A stretch of DNA of 64,000 nt from Coralloluteibacterium thermophilum (GCF_042654365.1 NZ_JBHSGG010000040.1:37449-101448); one strand, 5' to 3'; positions 13,734 through 22,813 are shown, numbered from the stretch's first letter. Notes: generated from the letters alone by a model not told the origin. Program-made: numbers and translations.

Positions 13734-15487
13734 TCGATCACCCGCACTTCCCGGAACATGCCGGCTTCCATGTGGTAGAGCAGGTGGCAGTGGAAGGCCC
13801 AGCGGCCCAGCGCATCGGCGGTGATGCGCAGGCTCCGCCGCGTGCCCGGCGGCATGTTGACGGTGTGCTTGCGCACCAGGAAGGCGCCGTGCTCGTCCTC
13901 GAGGTCGCTCCACATGCCGTGCAGGTGGATGGGGTGCTCCATCATGGTGTCGTTGACCAGCGTCAGGCGCAGGCGCTCGCCGTAGCGGAACACCAGCGGG
14001 TGGGCGTCCGAGAACTTCACGCCGTCGAAGGACCAGATGTAGCGCTCCATGTGCCCGGTGAGGTGCAGCTCGATCTCGCGGCCCGGTTCGCGGCCGTCCG
14101 GGTCCGGGAAGCTGCTGCGCAGGTCGGCGTAGGTGAGCACGCGCCGACCGTTGTCGCGCAGGCCGATGCCCGGGTCGTCCAGACGCGGGCGCGGCGTCAT
14201 GGTCTGCATGTCCACGGCGTAGTTGCCCGACTCGCTGGCGGGGTGGGCCTGCATGGCGCCGTGCCCGCCATGCGCGCCGTGTCCTGCGTGCGGGGGGGCG
14301 GCGTGATGCGCGTGCGCGTCCGCCTGCGTGCCGTGATCGCCGTGATGGTCGTGGCCCATGTCGGCCATGGTGAGCAGCACCACCCGGTCCGGTTCGGGCA
14401 CCGGCGCGGCGAGGCCGGGCCGGGTCGCCAGCGTCGCGCGCGCGTAGCCGCTGCGGTCCATCGCCTGGGCGAAGATCGTGAACGCCTCGGCGCTGCCGTC
14501 CGGCTCCACGATGACGTCGTAGGTCTCGGCGACGCCGATGCGGAACTCGTCCACCGTCACCGGGCGCACGTACTGGCCGTCGGCGGCGACCACCGTCATC
14601 TTCAGGCCCGGGATGCGCAGGTCGAAGAAGGTCATCGCCGAGCCGTTGATGACGCGCAGGCGGATCCGCTCGCCGTGCCGGAACAGGCCCGTCCAGTTGC
14701 CGTTCGGGGTGGTGCCGTTGATCAGGTAGGTATAGGTCGCGCCGCTGACGTCGGCGAGGTCGGTGGGCGACATGCGCATCCGGCCCCAGTCGCGGCGGTC
14801 GGCGAGGGTCTCCCGCCAGCCCATGGTGCGCACGTCGCGCAGGAAGTCGCCGACGGTCCGCTCGTTGCGGTTGTAGTAGTGCGCCTGCTTCTTGAGCTTG
14901 GCGTAGATGCGGCGCGGGTCCTCGTCGGTCCAGTCGCTCAGCATCACCACGTAGTCGCGGTCGTAGGCGAAGGGCTCGGGGGCGATGGGGTCGACGATCA
15001 GCGGGCCGTAGTGCCCGATCTGCTCCTGGAAGTTCGAGTGGCTGTGGTACCAGTAGGTGCCGCTCTGGCGCACGTCGAAGCGGTAGGTGAAGGTCTGTCC
15101 CGGGTGGATGCCGGTGAAGCTCAGTCCCGGTACCCCGTCCATGTCGGCAGGCAGGAGGATGCCGTGCCAGTGGATCGAGGTGTCCTCGGCGAGCCGGTTG
15201 GCGACGCGGATGGTGACGCTGTCGCCCTCGCGCCAGCGCAGGACCGGCGCGGGGATCGAGCCGTTGACGGCGACCGCGCGGACCGTGCGGCCGGTGAAGT
15301 CGACGGGCAGGCTGTCGACGACGAGGTCGAACTCGGAGCCCGCGAGGACGGTGGGCTGGCCGGGGCCGGCGAGCGCCCAGACGGGACGGACGGGAGGCGC
15401 GAGGCCGGCGAGGACGCCGCCCGCGGCCAGGCCGCCGACGAAGCGGCGGCGCGAGGCCCGGATGGGCCCCGGCGAATCGGAATGCAT
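13730..15487 (-). CDS. copA: Multicopper oxidase CopA, copper resistance
   Basis: A 585-residue periplasmic multicopper oxidase that oxidises Cu(I) and/or sequesters copper. The twin-arginine signal SRRRFVGGLAAGG shows export in the folded state. Copper ligand motifs are visible in order: IHWHGI, WYHSHSN, HPIHLHGMW and WAFHCHLLYHMEAGM. A Met/His-rich insert (GHDHHGDHG through MQAHPAS) lies before the third cupredoxin domain, as in copper-resistance CopA rather than laccases. The ATG at 15487 is chosen over the GTG five codons upstream because of the GGAGAG site. A small hairpin (15505-15520) sits just upstream in the copL-copA gap. Confidence 0.95.
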   Translation of the reverse strand: MHSDSPGPIRASRRRFVGGLAAGGVLAGLAPPVRPVWALAGPGQPTVLAGSEFDLVVDSLPVDFTGRTVRAVAVNGSIPAPVLRWREGDSVTIRVANRLAEDTSIHWHGILLPADMDGVPGLSFTGIHPGQTFTYRFDVRQSGTYWYHSHSNFQEQIGHYGPLIVDPIAPEPFAYDRDYVVMLSDWTDEDPRRIYAKLKKQAHYYNRNERTVGDFLRDVRTMGWRETLADRRDWGRMRMSPTDLADVSGATYTYLINGTTPNGNWTGLFRHGERIRLRVINGSAMTFFDLRIPGLKMTVVAADGQYVRPVTVDEFRIGVAETYDVIVEPDGSAEAFTIFAQAMDRSGYARATLATRPGLAAPVPEPDRVVLLTMADMGHDHHGDHGTQADAHAHHAAPPHAGHGAHGGHGAMQAHPASESGNYAVDMQTMTPRPRLDDPGIGLRDNGRRVLTYADLRSSFPDPDGREPGREIELHLTGHMERYIWSFDGVKFSDAHPLVFRYGERLRLTLVNDTMMEHPIHLHGMWSDLEDEHGAFLVRKHTVNMPPGTRRSLRITADALGRWAFHCHLLYHMEAGMFREVRVIE

Positions 15488-15571
15488 GCTGTGACTCTCC
15501 ACTGGCGGCGCTGGCGCCGCGGGTACTCGGCCGCTGCGCAGGCGCGGCGGCCGGCCGTCGATCGGGAGCGT

Positions 15572-15949
15572 CTAGCCGATGGGAGGGCGGACCTCGGGCG
15601 AGTCGTGCAGCGAGGCGTACGCATCGGGATGCGTGGACGGCGCCGCGCCGCGAAGGCGCGCCAGGGCGTCGGGCGGGCGCGCCAGCACGAGGACCGGCGC
15701 GGACTGGAGCTGCATGCACAGCGCGCGGCAGGCCTCGCCGTCGTCGCAGCAGCCCCCGTGGCCGTCGACGGCCATGGGAGTGCCGTCCTGCGGGGCCGGC
15801 GCCGGGTCGTGGCAGTCCGTCGAATCCGGCGTCGGCGCGGGAACGGCGGGCAGGTGGCTCGCCGCCCAGGCGCTGGCGCCGGCGCTGAAGATCAGCGCCA
15901 GGCAGAGCAGCAGGTGGAGGAACGTGCGGCGGGCGGACATGGCCGGCAT
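15572..15949 (-). CDS. copL: CopL-family metal-binding protein
   Basis: A 125-residue small exported protein matching the CopL type that precedes copAB in xanthomonads and is needed for copper induction there. A hydrophobic signal segment (SARRTFLHLLLCLALIFSAG) is followed by a Cys/His/Asp cluster, DCHDPAPAP then GHGGCCDDGEACRALCMQL, a plausible Cu site. A second in-frame ATG three codons downstream (15940) may be the true start. It lies 84 bases upstream of copA and 37 downstream of the PCuAC gene, so co-transcription is likely. The regulatory mechanism is not deducible here. Confidence 0.75.
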   Translation of the reverse strand: MPAMSARRTFLHLLLCLALIFSAGASAWAASHLPAVPAPTPDSTDCHDPAPAPQDGTPMAVDGHGGCCDDGEACRALCMQLQSAPVLVLARPPDALARLRGAAPSTHPDAYASLHDSPEVRPPIG

Positions 15950-15986
15950 AGCCTGCGGGCAGGGCGCCCCGCTTGCAACGCCGCGG

Positions 15987-16514
15987 TCAGTGGCCGTGGT
16001 GGCGGTGGGCGCTGCCGGCGTCGCCCGCGTCCTCGCGCTGCGGCAGCGGAGCGGCCCAGTCCTCGCCGCAGGCGTGGACCACCACCTCGACCGTGCCGGG
16101 CAGGCCGTCCTCGACCGGATCCATCAGCATCAGGTGCAGGCCGCCCGGCGCAAGCTCCAGCGCCTCGCCCGGCGCCACCTCGATGGCGTCCAGGCGCCGC
16201 ATGCGGCTGACGCCGCCGGACTCCTCGGTCGCGTGCAGCTCGACACGGGCGAAGGCGGGCGAGGACACCCCCTCGATCTCGACGGGCTCGCTGCCGGCGT
16301 TGTGGATGGTCAGGTAGCCGGCCCGGACCGGCGCGACCGGCGGTGCCGGGGCCAGCCAGCCGTCGACCAGGTGCAGGACGCAGCCCTCCTGCAGCGCAGG
16401 CGCCGGGGCGGCGGCCTGCGGATCGGGCGCGCGGTCCGGGTCCGCGGACGGAGTCCGGTCGCAGGCGGCCAGGGCGAGGAGGGCAGGGAAGGCGAGGAAC
16501 GGGCGCAGGTGCAT
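15987..16514 (-). CDS. PCu(A)C-type copper chaperone lipoprotein
   Basis: A 175-residue lipoprotein with lipobox LAAC (Cys18). The PCuAC (DUF461) domain spans about residues 50-160. The copper ligands expected for the family appear as His in VELHATEES, Met in SRMRRLD, and HLMLMDP. A His-rich tail (HRHHGH) ends the protein. PCuAC proteins deliver Cu(I) to the CuA site of cytochrome oxidase. Here the gene starts 11 bases after regA and leads into the copper-resistance genes. This placement ties copper delivery to a redox two-component system. Confidence 0.88.
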   Translation of the reverse strand: MHLRPFLAFPALLALAACDRTPSADPDRAPDPQAAAPAPALQEGCVLHLVDGWLAPAPPVAPVRAGYLTIHNAGSEPVEIEGVSSPAFARVELHATEESGGVSRMRRLDAIEVAPGEALELAPGGLHLMLMDPVEDGLPGTVEVVVHACGEDWAAPLPQREDAGDAGSAHRHHGH

Positions 16515-16525
16515 GGCATTTCCAG

Positions 16526-17086
16526 TCAATCGATGGTGCGGCGCTCGGGGCCGGGACGCTTGGCGAGCTTGCGCTGCAGGGTGCGCCGGTGCATCCCGAG
16601 CAGGCGCGCGGCCCCCGAGATGCTGCCGCCGCTGGCCTGCAGCGCCTGCTGGATATGTTCCCACTCCAGGCGCCCGAGCGGTGTCATGGTGTCCTCGATC
16701 TCGACCTCGGCCGGATCGGCGGCGCCGGCGTCCTCGTCGAGCGCGCGGAGGATGGCGTCGAGCGTGGTCGGCTTCGGCAGGTAGTTGTCCGCGCCGCGCT
16801 TGATCGCCTCCACGGCGGTCGCCACGCTGGCGTAGCCGGTGACCAGCAGGATGCGCATGTCGGGCCGCAGCGCGCGCAGCGGCGCGATCAGGGCGAGGCC
16901 GGAATCGTTGCCGAGCTTGAGGTCGATGAGCGCGAAGTCGGGCCGCTCGGCCTCCGCCGCGGCGAGGGCGGCCGCCGCGTCGTGGGCGATCCCGCTGTCG
17001 ATGCCGCGCCGCGCCAGCGAGCGCTGCAGGGTGCGGGCGTAGAGGTCGTCGTCGTCGACGATCAGGCCGCGGCGGTGGGGGTTCAT
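16526..17086 (-). CDS. Redox response regulator, RegA/PrrA/ActR/RoxR family
   Basis: A 186-residue response regulator. The receiver domain has acidic DDDD near residues 11-14, phosphoacceptor Asp55 in FALIDLKLG, and the conserved Thr/Lys (LLVTGYAS, YLPKP). A short linker leads to a Fis-type helix-turn-helix (GAARLLGMHRRTLQRKL). This compact receiver-plus-Fis layout without an AAA domain is diagnostic for the RegA family, global regulators of respiratory and redox genes. It overlaps the kinase stop codon by ATGA. Three candidate binding palindromes occur at 18406, 22797 and 24361. Confidence 0.9.
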   Translation of the reverse strand: MNPHRRGLIVDDDDLYARTLQRSLARRGIDSGIAHDAAAALAAAEAERPDFALIDLKLGNDSGLALIAPLRALRPDMRILLVTGYASVATAVEAIKRGADNYLPKPTTLDAILRALDEDAGAADPAEVEIEDTMTPLGRLEWEHIQQALQASGGSISGAARLLGMHRRTLQRKLAKRPGPERRTID

Positions 17087-18309
17087 GCGGACGCCTGCTC
17101 CAGTGGAAGTTCGAAGCGGACGCGCGCGCCCGGGCCGTCCGCGGGCCCCATGGACAGCTGCCCGCCGAGCCGCTCCACGGTCGCGTGCGACAGCGCCAGG
17201 CCGACGCCGAGCCCGTCCGGCTTGGTGCTGCGGAACATGCGCGCGGGCAGCGGCGCGGCGTCGTCGTCGAAGCCGGCGCCGTAGTCGCGGACCTCGCCGA
17301 CCAGCCGTCCTGCCGCCTGCGTCAGGTGCAGGTCCACACGCGTGCTGCCGGCGCGCGCGCTGGCGTCGGCGGCGTTGTTGAGCAGGACCTGCAGGAGGTG
17401 GCCGACGCCGGGATCGACGCGCGCGGCGGTCGGCGGCAGCTCGCCCCCGCGATGCAGGTCGACGGCCGGGCGCACCAGTTGCCAGCGCGCGACGATCCGC
17501 TCGATGTCCACCGTCGCAGGCGCGCCCTCGGCGTGGGCGGGCGCGGCCAGCTCGCGCACGCGGTCGCGGCAGACGTCGACGATCCTGCGCATGGCCGCGC
17601 AGTCCTCCAGCACCTCGGCCGGCAGGGAATGCTCGCCGAGGTCGTCCAGCATGAGGGTGAGGGTGCCCAGGGGCGTGTTGAGCTCGTGCGCGACCGACGC
17701 GGCATGGGTGGCAAGCGCGATGATGCCCTCGTCCCGCGCGAACTGCTCGCGCAGGCGGGCGAGTTCGCGCTCGCCCTCGCGCAGCGCCCCGGCGAGGCGC
17801 GTCAGGAAGAACAGCACGACGCCCACCGAGACCAGGACGTTCGCCACCATGCCCCAGAGGTGCAGGTCGTAGCCGACGACGCCGTGCGCATGCGGCAAGG
17901 GCTGCCCGGCCCAGGCCGAGACCGCGTAGCCGGCGAGGCTGGCGGCGCCGGTGGCCCACACCCAGCGCAGCGGCAGCGCGAGGGCGGCCAGTGCGATGGG
18001 CATCAGGAACAGCGAGCTGAAGGGATTGCCGACGCCGCCGCTCCAGGCCACCAGCCAGGCGAGCACGACGATGTCCACGCAGACGTGCAGGAAGCCTTCC
18101 AGCGACGACGCCTCGCGCGCCTGGCGGCCGCGCCAGTGGGCGTAGAGGTTGAACAGCGCGAGTGCGCCGATGCCCGCCCACAGCGGGCCGGTGTGCAGCG
18201 GCAGGTGGAGCGCGCGGTCCACGACCAGCACCGTCACCGACTGGCCGGCGACGGCCACCCACCGCAGTCGCGCGAGCGTGTCGATGAAGGAGGGCGGGCG
18301 TGCGGACAT
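17083..18309 (-). CDS. Redox sensor histidine kinase, RegB/PrrB/ActS family
   Basis: A 408-residue inner-membrane kinase. Six hydrophobic segments fill residues 15-170 and include SGGVGNPF (90-97), which matches the conserved heptapeptide implicated in ubiquinone sensing in RegB. The H-box THAASVAHELNTP carries His208, and a cysteine (Cys247) lies 39 residues later, close to the spacing of the redox-active cysteine of RegB. N, G1 and G2 boxes follow (LLNNAADAS, DYGAGF, GLGVGLAL). Start at ATG 18309 was preferred over a further upstream start because the N-terminus there becomes basic and non-conserved. It heads the operon with regA. Confidence 0.9.
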   Translation of the reverse strand: MSARPPSFIDTLARLRWVAVAGQSVTVLVVDRALHLPLHTGPLWAGIGALALFNLYAHWRGRQAREASSLEGFLHVCVDIVVLAWLVAWSGGVGNPFSSLFLMPIALAALALPLRWVWATGAASLAGYAVSAWAGQPLPHAHGVVGYDLHLWGMVANVLVSVGVVLFFLTRLAGALREGERELARLREQFARDEGIIALATHAASVAHELNTPLGTLTLMLDDLGEHSLPAEVLEDCAAMRRIVDVCRDRVRELAAPAHAEGAPATVDIERIVARWQLVRPAVDLHRGGELPPTAARVDPGVGHLLQVLLNNAADASARAGSTRVDLHLTQAAGRLVGEVRDYGAGFDDDAAPLPARMFRSTKPDGLGVGLALSHATVERLGGQLSMGPADGPGARVRFELPLEQASA

Positions 18310-18405
18310 GAGGGACAAGGATAGGGGCGGCGTGCGGAAGGCCGCCATGGCCGCCTGTCGCACGGCGCGGCACGCGAGGATGCGGGGCCGCGCCCGGCGC
18401 GCCAA

Positions 18406-18422
18406 TGCGACGCAGGGTCGCA
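18406..18422. promoter_or_regulatory. Palindrome TGCGAC-N5-GTCGCA, candidate RegA-family site
   Basis: A perfect six-base inverted repeat with five-base spacer (GCAGG), between divergent regB (97 bases away) and lysR (52 bases away). It matches the GCGNC...GNCGC pattern described for PrrA/RegA-type regulators. Identical arms occur at 22797-22813 and 24361-24377. A lone half-site GTCGCA lies at 18357. Confidence 0.6.
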
Positions 18423-18473
18423 CCCGGAGACGGTGCCTCGTCCGCTGCAGTAGGCTGACCGCGGAGGTGACGA

Positions 18474-19463
18474 ATGGACCGGACGGATACGCCTGCCTCG
18501 AGCGCGCACGGGCAGCCGCTGCCGCTGTCGCGGCTGACGCAGCTCGACCTGCTGCGCGCGTTCGTCGCTGTCGGGCGCACCGGCAGCGTCACCGCCGCCG
18601 CGGCCGGACTCTGCCTGACCCAGTCCGCGGTCAGCCGCCAGCTCAAGGCCCTGGAATCGCGGCTGGGTGTGGTCCTGTTCCGCCGCGAGCACAGCGGGAT
18701 GCAGCTCACGGTCGTCGGGCGGCGTCTGTTCGACAGGCTCGACCCCTGTTTCCTGGGGCTCCAGCGTGCGCTGGGCGCGGTCCTGCCCGAGCGGCGGCGG
18801 GCCGAGGTCGTGGTGAGTGCCGCGGTCGGGGTCGCGGGCCTATGGCTGATGCCTCGTCTGCCGCGCGCCGGGGCGGCGGTGCCCGGCGTCGACCTGCGCA
18901 TCTCCGCCAGCGGCCGCGTGCTGTCCTCGCTGCGCAGCGAGGGCGTGGACCTGGCGATCCGCTTCGGCCCTCCGGCCACGGACGGCGAACTGCTGTTCGA
19001 GGAGTGGGTGGCGCCGGTGGTCGCACCCGGCGTGGACCCGGCCGGCATGCGCCTGCTGGAACTCGACGGCTGTCCCGGTTGGCTCGGCTGGGACCACTGG
19101 GCAGGCGCGTGGCGGGGGCTCGCCCGGCGCCATCGGAGGCGGCTGACGTGCAGCAATGCGGACCAGCTCGTCCACGCCTGCGTCGCCGGCCAGGGCATCG
19201 CGGTCGGCCGGCTCGCGCTGATCCACCCGCTCGTCGACGCGGGACGCCTGGTCCTGCTCGAGCGCCCGGTGCGTTCGCCGACGCGGCATGCGTACCGCCT
19301 GCTGATCGCCGATCCCGCCTCCCCGGATGCGCTGGAGGTCGCGGCCTGGCTGCGCGACGAGGCCGAGGCCACCCGTGCCGCGCTGGACGCCTTGGTCCAT
19401 TCCCGCGGGGAATGGGCGCATGCGCCGGAATCATTGGCGCAGGAGGCGCTGCCCGGCGGTTAA
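18474..19463 (+). CDS. LysR-family transcriptional regulator
   Basis: A 329-residue LysR regulator. The winged helix-turn-helix is at about residues 22-80 (LDLLRAFVAVGRTGSVTAAAAGLCLTQ then SAVSRQLKALESRLG), followed by a periplasmic-binding-fold effector domain. The SAVSRQLKALE motif and domain character resemble the GcvA subgroup. It is divergent from regB and 213 bases upstream of a 3-hydroxyisobutyrate-dehydrogenase-like gene on the same strand, its most likely target, although the shared palindrome at 18406 may place it under other control. Ligand unknown. Confidence 0.88.
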   Translation: MDRTDTPASSAHGQPLPLSRLTQLDLLRAFVAVGRTGSVTAAAAGLCLTQSAVSRQLKALESRLGVVLFRREHSGMQLTVVGRRLFDRLDPCFLGLQRALGAVLPERRRAEVVVSAAVGVAGLWLMPRLPRAGAAVPGVDLRISASGRVLSSLRSEGVDLAIRFGPPATDGELLFEEWVAPVVAPGVDPAGMRLLELDGCPGWLGWDHWAGAWRGLARRHRRRLTCSNADQLVHACVAGQGIAVGRLALIHPLVDAGRLVLLERPVRSPTRHAYRLLIADPASPDALEVAAWLRDEAEATRAALDALVHSRGEWAHAPESLAQEALPGG

Positions 19464-19676
19464 TGCGTCGCCGGACGTGACGGCGGACGCAGGAGCGGGA
19501 ATGGAGCGGGTACTGGTGACGACCGGCAGCAGGCCGGGGCGGCGCGCGCGCCTTGCGCCGGCCTTGGCGATGGGATGCGGCGGCGGGCCGGGGGAGGTGT
19601 TGGTCGCCATGCTCCGGTCGCGCCCGGCGGAGGCGTGCTGCACGACAGCCAGCGCCATCGGCCCCGGAGGCGGGCG

Positions 19677-20579
19677 ATGAGCGGCACTGCTCGCCCGGTC
19701 GGCTTCATCGGGCTCGGCCGCATGGGCGCTCCGATGGCGGGCAATCTCCTCCGCGCCGGCCACGATCTGCTCGTCTGGAACCGGACCCGCGCCCGTGCGG
19801 AGGCCCTGGCGGAGGCTGGCGCCAACGTGGCCGACACCGTCGCCGATGTCTTCGCACGCTGCGGGACGGTGATCCTGATGCTCTCCGACGCCGATGCCGT
19901 GGATGCCGTCGTCGGTCGTGGGTCGGCGGCCTTCGATGCGCGGGTGCGGGGCCGGCTGCTGCTCAACATGGGCACCTTCGCCCCGGACCAGTCCGCCGCC
20001 CTCGCCAGGGACGTGGAGGCAGCCGGAGGAGGCTACGTCGAGGCGCCGGTCTCAGGCTCGCGACGTCCCGCGGAGGAGGGCCGACTGCTGGCCATGACGG
20101 CCGGTGCCCCGGAGGCCGTGGCGCGGGTCGGGCCGCTGCTGCGCGCGATGTGCCGCGAGACCTACCACTGCGGGCCGGTGCCCGCCGCGCTGACGATGAA
20201 GCTCGCGGTCAACACTTACCTGATCACCAGCGTGACCGGTCTTGCGGAGGCCTTCCGGTTCGCCCGCGGTCATGGCCTGGATCCGGCGCTGCTGGGGCGG
20301 ATCCTGGACGACGGCCCCATGGCGAGCGAAGTGTCGCGCGGCAAGGTCGCCAAGCTGGTCGCCCGCGACTACGACGCCCATGCGGCCGTCGCCGACGTGC
20401 TCAAGAACAACCGGCTCATCGCCGAGGCCGCGGTGCGGCGCGACCTGCGCCTGCCCCTGCTGGAGGCCTGCCTGCTCCTGTTCTCGCGCGCCGAGCGGCT
20501 CGGCTACGGGGGCGACGACATGGCGGCGGTGGTGGAGGCGCTGGAGGGCGCGGCGCCGCAGGAGCGCCGCCCGGTCTAG
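19677..20579 (+). CDS. NAD(P)-dependent oxidoreductase, 3-hydroxyisobutyrate dehydrogenase family
   Basis: A 300-residue beta-hydroxyacid dehydrogenase. The N-terminal Rossmann motif GFIGLGRMGAPMAGNLL is followed by NRTRARAEAL, which suggests NADP preference. The substrate-site motif EAPVSGSRRPAEEGRL and the catalytic-lysine region ALTMKLAVNTYL are present. Candidate substrates are glyoxylate/succinic semialdehyde or 3-hydroxyisobutyrate; the sequence does not decide. ATG 19677 follows a GGAGG site. Its stop codon overlaps by three bases with the stop of the convergent TonB-receptor gene. Confidence 0.85.
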   Translation: MSGTARPVGFIGLGRMGAPMAGNLLRAGHDLLVWNRTRARAEALAEAGANVADTVADVFARCGTVILMLSDADAVDAVVGRGSAAFDARVRGRLLLNMGTFAPDQSAALARDVEAAGGGYVEAPVSGSRRPAEEGRLLAMTAGAPEAVARVGPLLRAMCRETYHCGPVPAALTMKLAVNTYLITSVTGLAEAFRFARGHGLDPALLGRILDDGPMASEVSRGKVAKLVARDYDAHAAVADVLKNNRLIAEAAVRRDLRLPLLEACLLLFSRAERLGYGGDDMAAVVEALEGAAPQERRPV

Positions 20580-22738
20580 AGATCGAGGCGAAGTGCGAGC
20601 TCGACGCTGCGCGGCTCGCCCAGGTAGAGCATGGGCGTGCCGGTGACGTGCGTCGCGTGGACGCGGTCGCCCAGGTTGCGGCCACGCAGCGTCAAGGACA
20701 GCCCCGGCTGCGGCTGCCAGCGCAGGAAGGCGCCCCAGACCGCATAGCCGGCCACGTCCATGGTGTTGGCGGCATCGGCGTAGCGGCGGGACACGGCGCG
20801 GCCGTCGGCGCCGAGCGTCCATCGCGGCGACAGCGCATAGCTCAGCCACAGGTTGCCCACGCGCGCCGGTGTGTTGGTCGGGCGGTTGCCGGCGTGGGAG
20901 ACGGCCACGTCGCCGACCTGCTGCACGAAGACGTCGAGCTGCGCGTCCACCCAGGCCAGGTTGCCGTCGATGCGCAGTGCGTCCGTCGCCTGCAGGCCGA
21001 AGGCGGCCTCCACGCCGCGCGAGGACTGCTGCCCCACCGGCAGGGTCCGGCCCGGGTCCTCGGGATCGGCGATGGCGAGGTTGGTGCGCACGATGCGGTA
21101 GGCGGCGAGCGTCGCCCAGCCGGCGCCGTCGAGCAGATCGAACTTCGCGCCGGCCTCCACCTGGCGGCCGCGGCTGAGGTCGAAGTCCTGCAGGTTGGCG
21201 AAGCTGGCGGTGCTGAGGATGCCGGCCGGCGGGTCCGCCGAGGTCGCGAACTGCGCGTAGAGGTTGGCGTTAGGCGTCGCCGCAAAGGTGAGGCCGGCGC
21301 GTCCGGTGGTCGGGCGGTAGCTGCGGTCGAAGCGCGCGGGGTTGGTCGCGCTCGGGGTGCGGTGGTTGACCACGTCCAGCCCGATGCGGTCGTGGCGCAG
21401 GCCGGTCAGGAGCGACCAGCGCTCGCCGAAGCGCGTCAGGTTCTCGACGAACAGCGCCTGCGTGTGCAGGCGGTTGGTGCGGTCGGGATCGAAGCCCGGG
21501 CGCATCCCGGGCAGGTCGAAGAAGCGCCCCGGCGTCGTCGCGTCCGGCGCCACCACGTCGAGGGTGCCGGAGAGCGAGCGCGGGAAGCGCGTCTGGCGGT
21601 TGAAGCTGGCATCGAACCCGGCGCTCCACTGCGAGGGGAGCGCGCCGAGGCGGCCCTCGTGCCGCCACTCCAGGCGGTTGCCGTACACGGCCTGGTCGTG
21701 GCGCTGGAGCAGGGCGCCCGAACGCTCGATGCCGGTGTGGTCGGCGGTGGGCCGGTAGGTCTCCATGTTGCGGTAGTCCCGCAGCGCGTCGTAGTGGTAG
21801 ACGGTGTTGCGCAGCGAGGTCGTCGCGGTCGGCGTCCACTCGGTCAGCGAGCGTGCCCAGACCACGTCCTGGCCGTAGTAGCCGTCGCCGACGTTGTAGT
21901 TGCGGCGGGCCGTCCCCGGCAGCAGGCGCAGGCGACCCGTCGCGGGCTGGGCGACCGGCGAGCCCCAGTAGGGCCGGTGCGCGTCCTCCTGCTGGTGCTC
22001 GAGCGCCAGGGTGTGCGTGAGCGTCGGCGTGAGCCGCCCGTACCAGGAGAACGCGGCCACCCACGCCTCGCGCTCGGCGCGGTCGATCCAGCCGTCGGTC
22101 GTGCTGTGGCCGAGGTCGAGGCGGACCGCGTGGTCGCCGCCGGCGAGCCTGCGGTTCACGCCGCCCGCAAGCGTCCGGCTCCCGAAGCTGCCCATACCGG
22201 CGAGCGCCTGCACCCGGTCCCGCGACGGGTCCGCCAGCCGGGTGACGTAGTCGATGGCACCGCCGACCGCACCTGCGCCGTGGAGGAAGGTGGCCGGCCC
22301 GCCGACCGCCTCGACGCGCTCGTAGATCCACCCGTCGACAGGACGCGCAGCGATGGCGTCGTACTGCACGCCGATCCCGTTGAACAACTGCGCGATCTGG
22401 CTGCCGGAGAAGCCGCGATAGGTCACCGCGTTGCCGTTGCCCGGCGGCGAGGCGACCGACAGGCCCGGCACGGCGAACAGGGCCTCCTGCGTGTTCCGCA
22501 CGCCCCGCGCGTCCAGCGTGGCGCGGTCCACGACGGTCACCGTGGCCGGCAGTTCGCGCAGGCGGACGTCGAGCCTGCTCGCCGCCGCGGCGCTGCCGTC
22601 CAGGCCGGCCTCCGCCTGTCCGACGACCTCGATGCGGTCCAGTCGCCGCGCGTCCTCCTGGGCCGAGGCGAACGCGGGCAGGGCCGCCGCGCAGGCAAGG
22701 GCGAGCGGGCGGAAGGACGGGCGGGCGAGGCGGGTCAT
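20576..22738 (-). CDS. TonB-dependent outer-membrane receptor (siderophore type)
   Basis: A 720-residue outer-membrane transporter. A signal peptide ends near AFASA; a TonB-box-like segment (RIEVVGQ) precedes the plug domain with LPATVTVVDRATL and GNAVTYRGFSGSQI; the C-terminal barrel ends in ELALRLDL. Architecture fits ferrisiderophore receptors, but the neighbourhood (copper genes, a CDCC/His-rich secreted protein) leaves a copper complex as a possible substrate. A palindrome TGCGAC-N5-GTCGCA lies 59 bases upstream of the start codon. No Fur box was recognised. Confidence 0.88.
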   Translation of the reverse strand: MTRLARPSFRPLALACAAALPAFASAQEDARRLDRIEVVGQAEAGLDGSAAAASRLDVRLRELPATVTVVDRATLDARGVRNTQEALFAVPGLSVASPPGNGNAVTYRGFSGSQIAQLFNGIGVQYDAIAARPVDGWIYERVEAVGGPATFLHGAGAVGGAIDYVTRLADPSRDRVQALAGMGSFGSRTLAGGVNRRLAGGDHAVRLDLGHSTTDGWIDRAEREAWVAAFSWYGRLTPTLTHTLALEHQQEDAHRPYWGSPVAQPATGRLRLLPGTARRNYNVGDGYYGQDVVWARSLTEWTPTATTSLRNTVYHYDALRDYRNMETYRPTADHTGIERSGALLQRHDQAVYGNRLEWRHEGRLGALPSQWSAGFDASFNRQTRFPRSLSGTLDVVAPDATTPGRFFDLPGMRPGFDPDRTNRLHTQALFVENLTRFGERWSLLTGLRHDRIGLDVVNHRTPSATNPARFDRSYRPTTGRAGLTFAATPNANLYAQFATSADPPAGILSTASFANLQDFDLSRGRQVEAGAKFDLLDGAGWATLAAYRIVRTNLAIADPEDPGRTLPVGQQSSRGVEAAFGLQATDALRIDGNLAWVDAQLDVFVQQVGDVAVSHAGNRPTNTPARVGNLWLSYALSPRWTLGADGRAVSRRYADAANTMDVAGYAVWGAFLRWQPQPGLSLTLRGRNLGDRVHATHVTGTPMLYLGEPRSVELALRLDL

Positions 22739-22796
22739 GCGGGCGCGGAGGAGCCGGGAGGGCCCGCAGGATGCGGGTGGCGCGGGGACAGGCCAA

Positions 22797-22813
22797 TGCG
22801 ACCTGCTGTCGCA
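22797..22813. promoter_or_regulatory. Palindrome TGCGAC-N5-GTCGCA upstream of the TonB receptor
   Basis: Perfect six-base arms with spacer CTGCT, 59 bases upstream of the receptor ATG. Same architecture as the sites at 18406 and 24361. Confidence 0.6.

Noticed and set aside
12525..16210. Very long plus-strand open frames opposite copB, copA and copL
   Set aside because: They are shadows of GC-rich, His-rich coding sequence; compositions are Arg/Ala/Val/His-rich with no motif.
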